A DNA stretch of 64,000 nt, from positions 1,566,001-1,630,000 of the forward strand of contig NZ_CP168900.1 of assembly GCF_041765605.1 (NCBI RefSeq). The letters run 5' to 3'. Made by a program: the position numbers and the translations under genes. This DNA comes from Listeria monocytogenes (GTDB lineage Bacteria; Bacillota; Bacilli; Lactobacillales; Listeriaceae). This document shows, piece after piece, positions 51,333 through 61,919 of the stretch (the first letter of the stretch is position 1; the number at the start of each line of letters is the position of its first letter). The notes beneath the pieces are model-generated. The model saw nothing but the letters and a program-made list of their open reading frames with translations. It did no database searches and was not told the origin of the DNA.

Positions 51333-53960
51333 TTATTTCGCGTCGTACCAAGTGTCACCAAATGCGCTATCTACTTTTAGCGGTACAGAAAGCTCTACTG
51401 CATTTTCCATAACATCTGGGACAATTTCTTCTAATTTAGCTATTTCGGCTTCAGGTGCTTCGAAGATCAATTCATCGTGCACTTGAAGTAATAATTTGGC
51501 TTCTAATTTTTCGGATACTAAACGCTCGCTCATGAGAATCATCGCTTTTTTGATAATATCAGCGGCACTACCTTGAATAGGCGTGTTCATCGCCGTTCTT
51601 TCTGCAAATCCGCGAACATTAAAATTACGACTGACAATCTCTGGAATATACCGACGACGATGTAAAATGGTCTCTACATAGCCTTTTTCTTTCGCAAAAC
51701 GAACGATATCTTGCATATATTCTTTCACGGCTGGATAACTCACAAAGTAACGATCAATGAAGTCTTTTGCTTCTTTACGCGTAATACCAAGGTTTTGCGA
51801 AAGCCCATAATCACTAATTCCATATACAATACCAAAGTTGACCGCTTTAGCTTGACGACGCATTAATGAATCCACTTCGTCTTGTTCAACATGAAACACG
51901 TCCATCGCCGTTTTCGTATGAATATCATAATCGTGCTTAAATGCATAAATTAAATTTTCATCTTCCGAAATATGTGCTAAGACTCTCAGCTCTACTTGCG
52001 AATAATCGGCTGAAAACATTTTCCAACCTGGTTTACTCGGTACGAAAACTTGTCTTATTTTCCGTCCTTCTTCTAAACGAATAGGGATATTTTGCAAGTT
52101 CGGATCAACTGAACTTAAGCGTCCTGTTTGTGTTAATGTTTGGTTGAAACGTGTGTGCACTTTATGTGTTTCTTTATCTGTCACTTTAAGCAGTCCTTCG
52201 ATATAAGTGGACTGAATTTTACCAAGTTGACGATATAACAAAATTTCATCAATAATCGCGTGTTTACCAGATAAACTTTCCAGTACATCGGCAGCAGTTG
52301 AATAACCTGTTTTTGTTTTCTTGACCGCTGGGAGACCAAGCTTTTCAAATAAAATCACACCTAGTTGTTTCGGTGAATTAATATTGAATGCTTCGCCGGC
52401 TAGAGAATGGATCGACTCTTCCAATGTTTTCAGTCTACCCGCTAGCTCCACTTTCATATTCTCTAGACGTTCTGTATCTACACTAACCCCTTGCATTTCC
52501 ATTTCTGCTAATACAAAAGTCAGTGGCAACTCTAAATCTTCCATCAAAGCTAATTGTTCATTTTCCTCTAAATCAGCAACCAGTCTTTTCTCTAAGTCAG
52601 CAATGGCTACCGCTTTTCTAGCTAAGTGGGACGCAACAATGCTTTCTTCTGGTGTGCTACGTTTGGCGCCTTTTCCGTAGACTGCCTCATCCGTTTCGAC
52701 TTCTGTGTAATCATGTCTTACTGCAACGCTTGTAAAATCATCAATCGAGTCAGATGGATTTAGTAAATAAGAAGCTAACATGATATCAAAGGTAATACCA
52801 GAAATCGCTAAACCAATGCGATTCATTGCAACCATTGTTTTCTTCGCATCATATACTACTTTTGTTTGTTCACTTTCTACCCATTCACGGAACGCCTCAC
52901 TATTTTCAGCAGTTTCCTTCGTAAAGAAATACGTCCCTTGGCTAGAATGTACTGTTAATCCAATGAAATTAGATGTATGATAATTATCATTTTCTAACTC
53001 CACATAAAGCGCAGTTTTCCCACCAAAATGTTTTTCTTTTAATTCTGTTACGATTTCAAAAGATAGTTCTTTTAATTCTTTTGCTTCTTCCGGTGTATCT
53101 CCCTCGATATTCTTCAAAAGTGTTGTAAAGTTCATTTCTTTTAATAAAGGAATTACTTTTTCCGTTTGATAACCGTCATATTTTGTGCTTTCAACTGTGC
53201 ATTCAATCGGTGAATCTACATTGATTGTAGCTAGTTCTTTACTTAAAATAGCTAATTCTTTATTTTCCAGTACTTTTTCTTTTAGTTTTTTACCGGAAAT
53301 TTCCTCGGCATGCTCTAACACACTTTCCACCGTTCCGCCAAATTCATGTAAGAGTTTTAAGGCTGTTTTTTCACCAACGCCTGGAATACCAGGAATATTA
53401 TCGGAGGAATCGCCCATTAAACCTTTCATATCAATGATTTGTTCAGGAGTCAGATTGTATTTTTCTTTTAGTGTTTCTGGTGTGTTGGTTTCCATATCGG
53501 CTATACCTTTTTTAGTAATATAAACCGTTGTTTTTTCAGAAGCTAATTGCGTTAAGTCGCGGTCTCCGGTAATGATTGCTACTTCCATTCCATCTGCTTC
53601 CGCTTTTTTCGTCAATGTTCCGATAATATCATCTGCCTCGTAATTGGCAAGTTCATATTGCGGGATATCATACGCCGTTAAAAGTTCTCGGATGAATGGA
53701 AACTGTTCAGATAACTCACTTGGAGTTTTTTGACGTCCGCCTTTATAACCTTTAAATGTTGTATGTCTGAAAGTTGTTTTTCCAGCATCAAATGCAACGA
53801 GCACATGGCTAGGTTTTTCTTTTTCGAGTACATTCATCAACATCATTGCGAAACCATACACCGCATTTGTGTAAACACCTTTATCGTTATTTAAAAGCGG
53901 TAACGCATAAAAAGCGCGATTCGCAATACTATTTCCATCAATTAATACTAATTTATTCAC
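51333..53960 (-). CDS. polA: DNA polymerase I
   Basis: Okazaki-fragment maturation and repair polymerase; 875 residues. The 5'-nuclease domain (about 1-290) has LVLIDGNSIANRAFYALP and GVGEKTALKLL. The vestigial 3'-5' exonuclease domain (about 300-470) has LYVELEND where the DxE motif should be, so proofreading is probably lost, as in Bacillus Pol I. The polymerase domain has DYSQVELRVLAH near 650, RRQAKAVNFGIVYG near 700 and VHDELIFE near 828. Start: GTG 53960, 8 nt after GAGGAGG, is preferred over an ATG ten codons earlier that lies before the ribosome-binding site. Confidence 0.96.
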   Translation of the reverse strand: MNKLVLIDGNSIANRAFYALPLLNNDKGVYTNAVYGFAMMLMNVLEKEKPSHVLVAFDAGKTTFRHTTFKGYKGGRQKTPSELSEQFPFIRELLTAYDIPQYELANYEADDIIGTLTKKAEADGMEVAIITGDRDLTQLASEKTTVYITKKGIADMETNTPETLKEKYNLTPEQIIDMKGLMGDSSDNIPGIPGVGEKTALKLLHEFGGTVESVLEHAEEISGKKLKEKVLENKELAILSKELATINVDSPIECTVESTKYDGYQTEKVIPLLKEMNFTTLLKNIEGDTPEEAKELKELSFEIVTELKEKHFGGKTALYVELENDNYHTSNFIGLTVHSSQGTYFFTKETAENSEAFREWVESEQTKVVYDAKKTMVAMNRIGLAISGITFDIMLASYLLNPSDSIDDFTSVAVRHDYTEVETDEAVYGKGAKRSTPEESIVASHLARKAVAIADLEKRLVADLEENEQLALMEDLELPLTFVLAEMEMQGVSVDTERLENMKVELAGRLKTLEESIHSLAGEAFNINSPKQLGVILFEKLGLPAVKKTKTGYSTAADVLESLSGKHAIIDEILLYRQLGKIQSTYIEGLLKVTDKETHKVHTRFNQTLTQTGRLSSVDPNLQNIPIRLEEGRKIRQVFVPSKPGWKMFSADYSQVELRVLAHISEDENLIYAFKHDYDIHTKTAMDVFHVEQDEVDSLMRRQAKAVNFGIVYGISDYGLSQNLGITRKEAKDFIDRYFVSYPAVKEYMQDIVRFAKEKGYVETILHRRRYIPEIVSRNFNVRGFAERTAMNTPIQGSAADIIKKAMILMSERLVSEKLEAKLLLQVHDELIFEAPEAEIAKLEEIVPDVMENAVELSVPLKVDSAFGDTWYDAK

Positions 53961-54010
53961 AGGGATATCCTCCTCGATATTGTCATTCACTTGTGTCTAT
54001 TTTACCATAG

Positions 54011-54062
54011 GAACACAAAAACAAACCACTTATCCGAATGGGATTAAATGGTTTGTTTTAAA
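54011..54062 (-). terminator. Terminator of ytwI-citZ-icd
   Basis: A 10-bp stem AAACAAACCA / TGGTTTGTTT with an approximately 20-nt loop and TTTTTG tail on the minus strand, about 65 nt past the icd stop. Confidence 0.8.
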
Positions 54063-54124
54063 TACGTATATTTATGGTTAAAAATAAAAATACGGACTAG
54101 TTTTAGAAGTTAAAACGGATTATT

Positions 54125-55387
54125 TTAGAAATTTTTTATTAATTCATCCGCAAATTCCGAACATTTAACTTCTGTCGCACCATCCATTAATCGAGCAAAA
54201 TCATAAGTTACGGTTTTCGCAGCGATTGTTTTTTCCATTGACTGATTAATTAATGCAGCCGCTTCACCCCAACCAATATGTTCAAGAAGAAGTGTCCCAG
54301 ATAAAATAACCGATGAAGGATTCACTTTATCAAGACCTGCATACTTCGGCGCAGTACCATGTGTAGCTTCGAAAATTGCATGACCAGTTAAGTAGTTAAT
54401 ATTCGCACCTGGAGCAATACCGATTCCGCCTACTTGAGCAGCAAGTGCATCAGAAATGTAATCTCCATTCAAGTTCATTGTAGCAACTACATCAAATTCA
54501 GCTGGGCGAGTTAAGATTTGTTGCAAGAAAATATCCGCAATCGAATCTTTGACTAAAATTTTTCCAGCAGCAAGCGCTTCTTTTTGTTTCGCGTCAGCAA
54601 CTTCTGTTCCTTCTGCTTCTTTAATTCGATCATACTCATTCCAAGTAAATACTTTATCGCCATATTCGCGTTCACATAAGTCATAGCCCCAATTTTTGAA
54701 AGCTCCTTCTGTAAACTTCATGATATTCCCTTTGTGTACGAGCGTTAATGATTTACGACCTTCTTTAATCGTATATTCAATCGCCGAACGTACTAAACGC
54801 TCTGTTCCTTCTTTGGAAATTGGCTTAATACCAATACCAGAAGTTTCCGGGAAACGGATTTTATCAACGCCAAATTCAGATTTTAAGAAGTCGATTAGTT
54901 TTTTCGATTCTACGCTACCTTCTTTAAATTCAATCCCAGCATAAATATCTTCTGTGTTCTCACGGAAAATGACCATATCTGTGTCTTCCGGACGTTTCAC
55001 CGGTGAAGGAACACCTTTGAAATAGCGAACTGGACGTAAACAAACATATAAATCTAACTCTTGGCGCAGGGCAACGTTTAGTGAACGAATACCTCCACCG
55101 ATTGGAGTAGTAAGCGGTCCTTTAATAGCAATCAAATATTCATCAATTGTATCTAAAGTCGCTTGTGGTAACCATTCTCCTGTTTGTTTAAATGCTTTTT
55201 CACCAGCTAATACTTCTTTCCAAGCAATTTCTTTTTCACCATTGTAAGCTTTTTTTACTGCGGCATCTAAAACGCGTTTTGCAGCTGCCCAGATGTCTGG
55301 ACCAGTTCCGTCCCCTTCAATAAAAGGAATGACTGGGTTGTTTGGTGTTTTGAGTACACCGTTTTCTACTTGAATTTTTTGGCTCAT
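54125..55387 (-). CDS. icd: Isocitrate dehydrogenase (NADP-type)
   Basis: Oxidises isocitrate to 2-oxoglutarate; 420 residues. The phosphorylation/substrate loop is [14 protein letters not shown] near residue 110, then [16 protein letters not shown] near 155, [17 protein letters not shown] near 303 and the cofactor region GTAPKYAG. These match the long bacterial NADP form. It follows citZ by 19 nt. Malate dehydrogenase (mdh), third gene in Bacillus, is absent. Together with citrate synthase this supports glutamate synthesis rather than a full cycle. Confidence 0.97.
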   Translation of the reverse strand: MSQKIQVENGVLKTPNNPVIPFIEGDGTGPDIWAAAKRVLDAAVKKAYNGEKEIAWKEVLAGEKAFKQTGEWLPQATLDTIDEYLIAIKGPLTTPIGGGIRSLNVALRQELDLYVCLRPVRYFKGVPSPVKRPEDTDMVIFRENTEDIYAGIEFKEGSVESKKLIDFLKSEFGVDKIRFPETSGIGIKPISKEGTERLVRSAIEYTIKEGRKSLTLVHKGNIMKFTEGAFKNWGYDLCEREYGDKVFTWNEYDRIKEAEGTEVADAKQKEALAAGKILVKDSIADIFLQQILTRPAEFDVVATMNLNGDYISDALAAQVGGIGIAPGANINYLTGHAIFEATHGTAPKYAGLDKVNPSSVILSGTLLLEHIGWGEAAALINQSMEKTIAAKTVTYDFARLMDGATEVKCSEFADELIKNF

Positions 55388-55406
55388 AAAGTTTGTTCCT
55401 CCTCGA

Positions 55407-56528
55407 TTAAATTCGTTCTTCTACAGGTAAATAACTTCTGTTTTCAGGTCCAACGTAAATAGCACGCGGACGAATAAGACGATTATCACGATATTGCTCG
55501 AAAATGTGTGCTAACCAGCCAGATACACGACTCACAGAAAACACAAGCGTAAACAAGTCGCGGTCAATACCAAGCGCATGATAAACGGAGGCAGAATAGA
55601 AATCGACATTTGGTTTTAAATGTTTTAATTCCCAAACCGCTTCTTCTACTTGCAGCGAAATATCAAACCATTTCTCTTCGCCTTTTTCAGCAGTTAACTT
55701 TCTAGACATTTCACGCAAATGTTGTGCACGAGGATCTCCGCCGCGATAAACACGGTGACCAAATCCCATAATTTTTTGCTTCGTATCAATTTTTTCTTGA
55801 ATGTAATTGCGCACATCACCAGCTTGGTCAATTTCTTCTAACATATCAAATACGCGTTCATTGGCACCACCGTGAAGCGGGCCTTTCAGCGCACCAATTG
55901 CAGCTGTTACGCCGGAATAAACATCCGAAAGCGTTGCCACACAAACTCGCGCTGTAAAAGTAGAAGCATTAAATTCGTGATCAGCGTGCAGTACAAGCGC
56001 TTTATTCATCGCTTCTACCGACAACGCATCCGCTTCTTCTCCTGTAATCATGTAAAGGAAATTCGCTGCCATATTTAAATCTTCTCTAGGCGGAATTGGA
56101 TCAAGTCCGCGACGAATTCTGGAAAAAGCGGCAACAATAGTTGGCATTTTTGCTTGAAGTCGCAAACCTTTACGGTAAACTGCTTCCCCGTCGTCTAACT
56201 CAGCTTCTGTATCAAATACACCAAGCATGGAAACTGTAGTTCTTAAAACACTCATCGGATGCAATTTTTGGTGATTTTGCATTCTTAAGCTCGTAATGAT
56301 TGTTTCAGACACTGCCATATTTTCTTGGATTTCTCGTTTAAATTTTTTAAATTCATCTTTATTCGGCAAACGTAAATGCCATAATAAGTAAATCACTTCT
56401 TCAAAAGAAGCGTTATTTTCCATTAAATCGTCAATACCATAGCCAACATAAGTTAACATATCATCAATGATAGAGCTAATGGAAGTTTCAGCAACATATA
56501 CATTTTCTAAGCCTTTAGATAACGTCAT
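55407..56528 (-). CDS. citZ: Citrate synthase
   Basis: Condenses oxaloacetate and acetyl-CoA; 373 residues, the short Gram-positive type. Catalytic residues are His in [11 protein letters not shown] near 222, His in [14 protein letters not shown] near 262 and Asp in [14 protein letters not shown] near 313. It is 36 nt downstream of ytwI with GGAGG before the ATG, so cotranscribed and under the promoter with the ATAA-N7-TTAT box. Confidence 0.97.
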   Translation of the reverse strand: MTLSKGLENVYVAETSISSIIDDMLTYVGYGIDDLMENNASFEEVIYLLWHLRLPNKDEFKKFKREIQENMAVSETIITSLRMQNHQKLHPMSVLRTTVSMLGVFDTEAELDDGEAVYRKGLRLQAKMPTIVAAFSRIRRGLDPIPPREDLNMAANFLYMITGEEADALSVEAMNKALVLHADHEFNASTFTARVCVATLSDVYSGVTAAIGALKGPLHGGANERVFDMLEEIDQAGDVRNYIQEKIDTKQKIMGFGHRVYRGGDPRAQHLREMSRKLTAEKGEEKWFDISLQVEEAVWELKHLKPNVDFYSASVYHALGIDRDLFTLVFSVSRVSGWLAHIFEQYRDNRLIRPRAIYVGPENRSYLPVEERI

Positions 56529-56564
56529 TTCATTTCCTCCTTTTATCCTTTTTTACGTATGTAC

Positions 56565-57026
56565 TTATTTTATGAATGCAACTAACTGCATTGCCATGTA
56601 CGCAATACCAGCTGCAATTACTGGTCCAGCAGCGATCCCTCTAAAAAGCACCACTGCTAAAATGGTCCCGAATACTAGTGAGACAGTCACTTGTGGATCA
56701 ACGGCCATATAGCCTACACCTTTTTTCGCTAAGATAGAAACGGCAATTCCTGCACCAAGGCCAATCCAGCCAGCTGCCGATTTAAAAGAATCAATTAAAT
56801 CTTTAAAACCGATTTGACCAGTTGCGATTGGAATTAAGATAGCAACCGTAATAATCGTTACACCCCAATTTATCCCTTTTGCTTGAATCATTTCCATTGC
56901 TTTGCCATCGACGTGAAATAACTTCAACAAAATAACGACAGCTACAGCAATGATAAGCGAATTATTTTTTGCTATAAGTCCGAGAAGTAAAAAAAGAAGT
57001 AAAAACAACATACTTTCCGTAAACAT
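56565..57026 (-). CDS. ytwI: DUF441 membrane protein YtwI
   Basis: A 153-residue integral membrane protein with four to five hydrophobic segments and very few charged residues. It matches the DUF441 family (B. subtilis YtwI) by length, sequence pattern ([32 protein letters not shown]) and position before citZ. No biochemical function is established. Its placement as first gene of a citrate-synthase operon hints at a transport role, which is only inference. Confidence 0.9.
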   Translation of the reverse strand: MFTESMLFLLLFLLLGLIAKNNSLIIAVAVVILLKLFHVDGKAMEMIQAKGINWGVTIITVAILIPIATGQIGFKDLIDSFKSAAGWIGLGAGIAVSILAKKGVGYMAVDPQVTVSLVFGTILAVVLFRGIAAGPVIAAGIAYMAMQLVAFIK

Positions 57027-57074
57027 ATTAAGTCACCTTTCAATATCACGCATCTAGGAAGCGAGATAACAATT

Positions 57075-57103
57075 ATTATATCATAAACATACCTTATAGT
57101 AAT
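57075..57103 (-). promoter_or_regulatory. ytwI-citZ-icd promoter with CcpC-type box
   Basis: -10 TATAAT (57075-57080) with ATTACT 17 nt upstream (57098-57103). The spacer holds ATAA-N7-TTAT at 57083-57097, the exact form of the CcpC element in B. subtilis citB and citZ promoters. A LysR-type repressor bound here would occlude the promoter. The pattern is seen; CcpC binding is inferred. Confidence 0.72.
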
Positions 57104-57142
57104 ACTAAAATGCCATAAGGAAAATGAATTGCCCTTTTTTCA

Positions 57143-57181
57143 ATGAAACCTCTATAGAAAGTTTTTCCCATAGAGGTTTTA
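57143..57181 (-). terminator. Terminator of fxsA
   Basis: A stem AAACCTCTAT / ATAGAGGTTT with a 14-nt loop after the fxsA stop; the T-tail is short (TTTCATTG). Confidence 0.75.
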
Positions 57182-57182
57182 A

Positions 57183-57560
57183 TTACATATCAAAATAATA
57201 ATATTGCGTATGTTTCTTTTGATTTCCAAGCCATTTTGTTAATTTTGGTTTTAATAGCTTGCGGGAAAATGGAATAAAAACGAGTAGCCCAAGTATAGTT
57301 GTTATAACACCTGGAATAATTAATAAAAACCCGGCGATAAAAAAGCACAAACTATCCAACAAATACGGGGCTACAGTGCGGCCATCTCGTAAATTTCGGA
57401 AAAGGTTGCCACCAAGCCGTTTGAAAATAAAAACACCAAAGGCACTTGAAGCTGCCTGAATAAAAAGAAGTGGCCAAAAGCCAATTACTTGGAATAACCA
57501 AACGTACATAATTAACTCAATTAAGCCATATAAAGCCCAATAAAGAATAAATTTTCTCAT
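57183..57560 (-). CDS. fxsA: FxsA family membrane protein
   Basis: A 125-residue cytoplasmic-membrane protein with two to four hydrophobic segments and the family region GVFIFKRLGGNLFRNLRDGR followed by IPGVITTILGLLVFIP. E. coli FxsA suppresses F-plasmid exclusion of phage T7; the housekeeping role is unknown. It sits between pyk and ytwI, as YtzA does in Bacillus. The C-terminus is Lys/Tyr-rich. Confidence 0.9.
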   Translation of the reverse strand: MRKFILYWALYGLIELIMYVWLFQVIGFWPLLFIQAASSAFGVFIFKRLGGNLFRNLRDGRTVAPYLLDSLCFFIAGFLLIIPGVITTILGLLVFIPFSRKLLKPKLTKWLGNQKKHTQYYYFDM

Positions 57561-57633
57561 AAAATCAACTCCAATACTTACTCTCTATTATAACCTATTT
57601 TGGCGTAATCGAAAAACGATACAGGCGTGCGCA

Positions 57634-57667
57634 TAAAAAAAGCGCCCCGCATGCGGGACGCTTTTTA
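57634..57667 (-). terminator. Terminator of pyk
   Basis: A stem AGCGTCCCGCATGCGGGGCGCT (near-perfect, minimal loop) with TTTTTT on the minus strand, after pyk. Confidence 0.93.
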
Positions 57668-57679
57668 GAACATTAGCTA

Positions 57680-59437
57680 TTAATGTGTTGCTGTTTTACC
57701 GTTATATACAACGCCTTGACGAGAATCAACAGTAATGATTTCACCGTCTTTTACAAGAGATGTTGCATCTTTAGCGCCAACGATGACAGGAATGCCAAGG
57801 TTGATTCCTACAACTGCTGCGTGGCTAGTTAATCCGCCTTCTTCCACAACAACTGCTGCACTTTTCTCGAATGCAGGTAGCATTTCTTTATCCGTTGTTT
57901 TAACGATTAAGATTCCGCCTTCTTCTGCTTTTTCAAGTGCTTCTGCATTGGATTTAGCAACGATTGCTTTACCAATAACAGATTTGCTGCCAATACCTTG
58001 GCCTTTAACAACTTTTTCACCAATTAATTGGATTTTCATTACGTTTGTTGTTCCACTTTCAGTAACTGGAACACCAGCAGTGATGATAATTAAGTCGCCT
58101 TGTTTTGCAACGCCAGAAGCAAGAGATTCTTTCACTGCAAGGTCGAACATTTCATCTGTGTTGCTAACTGGAGTAGCTAGACGAGGATAAACACCCCATG
58201 AAAGTGCTAAACCGCGGTATACATGCTCGTTGAATGTTACAGCAACGATATGAGATTTTGGACGGTATTTAGAGATCATACGCGCTGTGTGACCACTTTG
58301 AGTCGCAGCAACGATAGTTTGTACATTTAGGTTTTTCGCAGTATGGCCAACTGCTTGACCGATAGCTTCTGTCATATCCGTATTTTCGTGAAGTTTAAGT
58401 GCAAATTTATCTTGAGCAACTAGTACTTCTTCTGTACGAACAGCGATTTTCGCCATCATTTTAACTGCTTCTACTGGATAATCCCCAGCAGCTGTTTCAC
58501 CAGATAACATAATTGCATCTGTTCCATCAAAAATCGCATTCGCTACGTCACTTGCTTCAGCGCGAGTTGGACGTGGGTTACGTTGCATGGAATCAAGCAT
58601 TTGTGTTGCAGTAATAACAGGTTTTCCAAGTTTATTACATTTTCTGATAAGTTCTTTTTGTACAATCGGAACTTCTTCAGCTGGAATTTCAACACCAAGG
58701 TCACCACGAGCAACCATTAAGCCTTGAGATACTTGTAAGATTTCGTCGATATTGTCAACGCCCTCTTGGTTTTCGATTTTAGGAATAATTTGTACGTGAG
58801 TTGCATTATGCTCTTCTAGAATTTTAGTAATTTCAAGAACATCTGTAGCACGACGTACGAAAGATGCAGCGATAAAATCGATACCTTGTTCTAAACCGAA
58901 GCGGATATCAGCAGCGTCTTTTTCTGTGATTCCTGGTAGGTTGATAGAAACGTTTGGTACGTTAACACCTTTTTTATTTTTAAGTACACCTGGGTTAAGT
59001 ACTTTTGTTACTAGTTCGCGATTAGCTTCGTCTTTTTCGATTACTTCAAGACCGATTAAACCGTCATCAAGTAAAATGGAAGAACCGATTTCTACGTCAT
59101 CGTAAAGTTCGCCGTAAGTTACGGAGAATTTTTCTTTTGTTCCTTCAACAGGAGTCATAGAAACACGTACAACATCACCTGTTTGGAATTCTAGTTTTCC
59201 GCCAACCATGTCGTTCGTACGGATTTCTGGACCTTTTGTATCAAGTAAGATAGCCACTTGTTTGCCAGTTTTTTTCGATGCTTCACGGATATTTACAATA
59301 CGCGCACCGTGCTCTTCAAAGTCTCCGTGAGAGAAATTAAGACGTGCTACGTTCATTCCTGCTTCGATCAACTGAACTAAAGTGTCAACTGACTCACTTG
59401 CAGGACCAATTGTACAAACAATTTTCGTTTTTTTCAT
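57680..59437 (-). CDS. pyk: Pyruvate kinase
   Basis: Converts PEP and ADP to pyruvate and ATP, the last glycolytic step; 585 residues. The TIM-barrel core has [20 protein letters not shown], the B domain, and the catalytic signature [16 protein letters not shown] near residue 215, then [12 protein letters not shown]. Beyond the allosteric C domain there is an extra domain of about 110 residues ending in [11 protein letters not shown]. It is a PEP-utilising mobile-like domain, as in Bacillus pyruvate kinases, and the His of TSH is retained. It has its own promoter and an upstream cre-like palindrome. Confidence 0.98.
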   Translation of the reverse strand: MKKTKIVCTIGPASESVDTLVQLIEAGMNVARLNFSHGDFEEHGARIVNIREASKKTGKQVAILLDTKGPEIRTNDMVGGKLEFQTGDVVRVSMTPVEGTKEKFSVTYGELYDDVEIGSSILLDDGLIGLEVIEKDEANRELVTKVLNPGVLKNKKGVNVPNVSINLPGITEKDAADIRFGLEQGIDFIAASFVRRATDVLEITKILEEHNATHVQIIPKIENQEGVDNIDEILQVSQGLMVARGDLGVEIPAEEVPIVQKELIRKCNKLGKPVITATQMLDSMQRNPRPTRAEASDVANAIFDGTDAIMLSGETAAGDYPVEAVKMMAKIAVRTEEVLVAQDKFALKLHENTDMTEAIGQAVGHTAKNLNVQTIVAATQSGHTARMISKYRPKSHIVAVTFNEHVYRGLALSWGVYPRLATPVSNTDEMFDLAVKESLASGVAKQGDLIIITAGVPVTESGTTNVMKIQLIGEKVVKGQGIGSKSVIGKAIVAKSNAEALEKAEEGGILIVKTTDKEMLPAFEKSAAVVVEEGGLTSHAAVVGINLGIPVIVGAKDATSLVKDGEIITVDSRQGVVYNGKTATH

Positions 59438-59497
59438 GTTATTACTCCTCCTAGAACTTAGCTATTCATTCGTATTTATTATAAACATATCTTCCAC

Positions 59498-59526
59498 ATT
59501 TTACCAGTAACAACCTTGTAAAACAA
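59498..59526 (-). promoter_or_regulatory. Promoter of pyk
   Basis: TTGTTT (59521-59526), 17 nt, TAAAAT (59498-59503), about 60 nt before the pyk ATG. Confidence 0.65.
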
Positions 59527-59574
59527 GTCAGTTTGTGAACAAAATTGCAATCACCTTACATGGTAACGATAACA

Positions 59575-59588
59575 AGAAAACGTTTTCT
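59575..59588 (-). promoter_or_regulatory. cre-like palindrome upstream of pyk
   Basis: AGAAAACGTTTTCT is a perfect 14-nt palindrome matching the CcpA core with two mismatches at the outer positions. It lies about 49 nt upstream of the pyk -35, a location typical of CcpA activation rather than repression. The rest of 59438-59719 holds the pyk promoter and the pfkA terminator. Confidence 0.55.
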
Positions 59589-59669
59589 AGATTGTTACAG
59601 CATGCTTAATGAGCGATTTGCATTTCTTTATCAACAAAGTTTATTTTTAATACGTTACTAAAATTTTTC

Positions 59670-59705
59670 ACAAAGAAAGGCTACCATGCTTTGTCATGGC
59701 AGCCA
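59670..59705 (-). terminator. Terminator of pfkA
   Basis: A 10-bp stem GGCTGCCATG / CATGGTAGCC (one G-U) with TTTCTTTG on the minus strand. It separates pfkA from the pyk promoter, so partial readthrough would give a pfkA-pyk transcript. Confidence 0.82.
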
Positions 59706-59719
59706 GCTCTTCAGCCGTT

Positions 59720-60712
<993 letters not shown>

Positions 60713-60727
60713 TCATCACATGTGTTT

Positions 60728-60882
60728 ATTCTACATGAAAAAAGGTCAAATGAAAAGCTTCAACAGAGCACTTTTTTTAACGAGAAGCTCTGCAAATCGC
60801 CATTTTAAATATCGGTCTATTCCGATTTGCGTAAAAAACGGCTTTATAGCTTAAATTATCATAATTGGTCTATACTTGTGAA
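60728..60882 (-). promoter_or_regulatory. pfkA upstream region: two promoters, paired hairpins
   Basis: A distal promoter has TTCACA (60877-60882), 16 nt, GATAAT (60855-60860) with extended TATG. A proximal one has TAGAAT (60728-60733) with TTTTCA at 17 nt. Between them, arms 60792-60799 and 60823-60830 (GCAAATCG / CGATTTGC) pair, but the same bases can also pair in an inner hairpin ATCGG / CCGAT. A third pair CAGAGC / GCTCTG spans 60764-60792. Function is not evident. Confidence 0.5.
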
Positions 60883-60916
60883 GGGCTAAACTTTCTTTTA
60901 GCGTTTGGCATATACC

Positions 60917-60958
60917 AAAGAAGCGGATTTCCTGATTTTAGGAAATCCGCTTCTTTTA
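60917..60958 (-). terminator. Terminator of dnaE-accDA
   Basis: A perfect 16-bp stem AAGAAGCGGATTTCCT / AGGAAATCCGCTTCTT with a 6-nt loop directly after accA; the strongest hairpin in the window. Confidence 0.93.
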
Positions 60959-60962
60959 TTGT

Positions 60963-61919
60963 TTATAAAGTATCGTATACACCGATTTTCTTGAATTTTT
61001 CATAACGTTGTTCTATTAATTGTTCTTCAGAAAATGCCATTAGTGCATGTAAAGACTTCGTGATAGTTTTATTAATTTCTTCGGCTTGCGCGTTTAAATC
61101 TCGGTGCGCACCACCTTTTACTTCTGGAATAATTCCATCTGTAATGCCAAGTTCGAACAAATCACCAGCTGTAATCCGCATAGACTCCGCTGCTTTCTTC
61201 GCTTGACTGGCATCTTTCCATAAAATAGCTGCTGCTCCTTCTGGTGAAATAACAGAGAAAACCGCATTTTCAAGCATGAAAATTTGATTTCCAACACCAA
61301 GAGCAAGTGCTCCACCACTTCCACCTTCACCAATTACAATAGAAATAATTGGTACTTTCATATCGCTCATTTCATAAAGGTTTCTAGCAATGGCTTCACT
61401 TTGACCGCGTTCTTCTGCAGCACGACCTGGGTAGGCACCTTTCGTATCAATGAAACAAATAATTGGTCGACCAAATTTATCTGCTTGTTTCATCAAACGT
61501 AGCGCTTTACGGAAACCTTCAGGATGAGGCATACCAAAATTACGATGTAAATTATCTTTTGTATCTTTACCACGTTGGTGACCGATAACTGTCACTGGAA
61601 CACCCTTGAAAGTTGCGATACCACCAACAATTGCCGCATCGTCACCAAAAGCACGATCTCCGTGAAGTTCCATGAAGTCTTCAAATAAAAGTGAAATGTA
61701 ATCAAGTGTCGTAGGTCTCTCCGGATGGCGAGCTACTTGAAATTTATCCCATGCAGTCATATTGCTATAAATGCTTGATTCTAACTTACCTAAGCGTTTT
61801 TCTAGCTTTTCGATTTCATTAGTCAAATCCACATCAGAAGTTTCATTGTATTCTTTTAAGTCCGCAATTTTGCTTTTTAATTCTAAAATCGGTTTCTCAA
61901 ATTCCATCTCATTCGCCAT
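60963..61919 (-). CDS. accA: Acetyl-CoA carboxylase, carboxyltransferase alpha subunit
   Basis: With AccD transfers CO2 from carboxybiotin to acetyl-CoA, giving malonyl-CoA for fatty acids; 318 residues. Contains the crotonase-fold [15 protein letters not shown] motif near 205, [19 protein letters not shown] near 145 and [10 protein letters not shown] near 232. The GTG three codons earlier lies in the AGGAGGTGA ribosome-binding site. The start overlaps the accD stop by 11 nt, so the subunits are translationally coupled for 1:1 output. Confidence 0.97.
   Translation of the reverse strand: MANEMEFEKPILELKSKIADLKEYNETSDVDLTNEIEKLEKRLGKLESSIYSNMTAWDKFQVARHPERPTTLDYISLLFEDFMELHGDRAFGDDAAIVGGIATFKGVPVTVIGHQRGKDTKDNLHRNFGMPHPEGFRKALRLMKQADKFGRPIICFIDTKGAYPGRAAEERGQSEAIARNLYEMSDMKVPIISIVIGEGGSGGALALGVGNQIFMLENAVFSVISPEGAAAILWKDASQAKKAAESMRITAGDLFELGITDGIIPEVKGGAHRDLNAQAEEINKTITKSLHALMAFSEEQLIEQRYEKFKKIGVYDTL

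Noticed and set aside
57735-58190. 151-residue plus-strand open frame
   Set aside because: Entirely antisense to the conserved C-terminal half of pyk; no start signal or recognisable domain.
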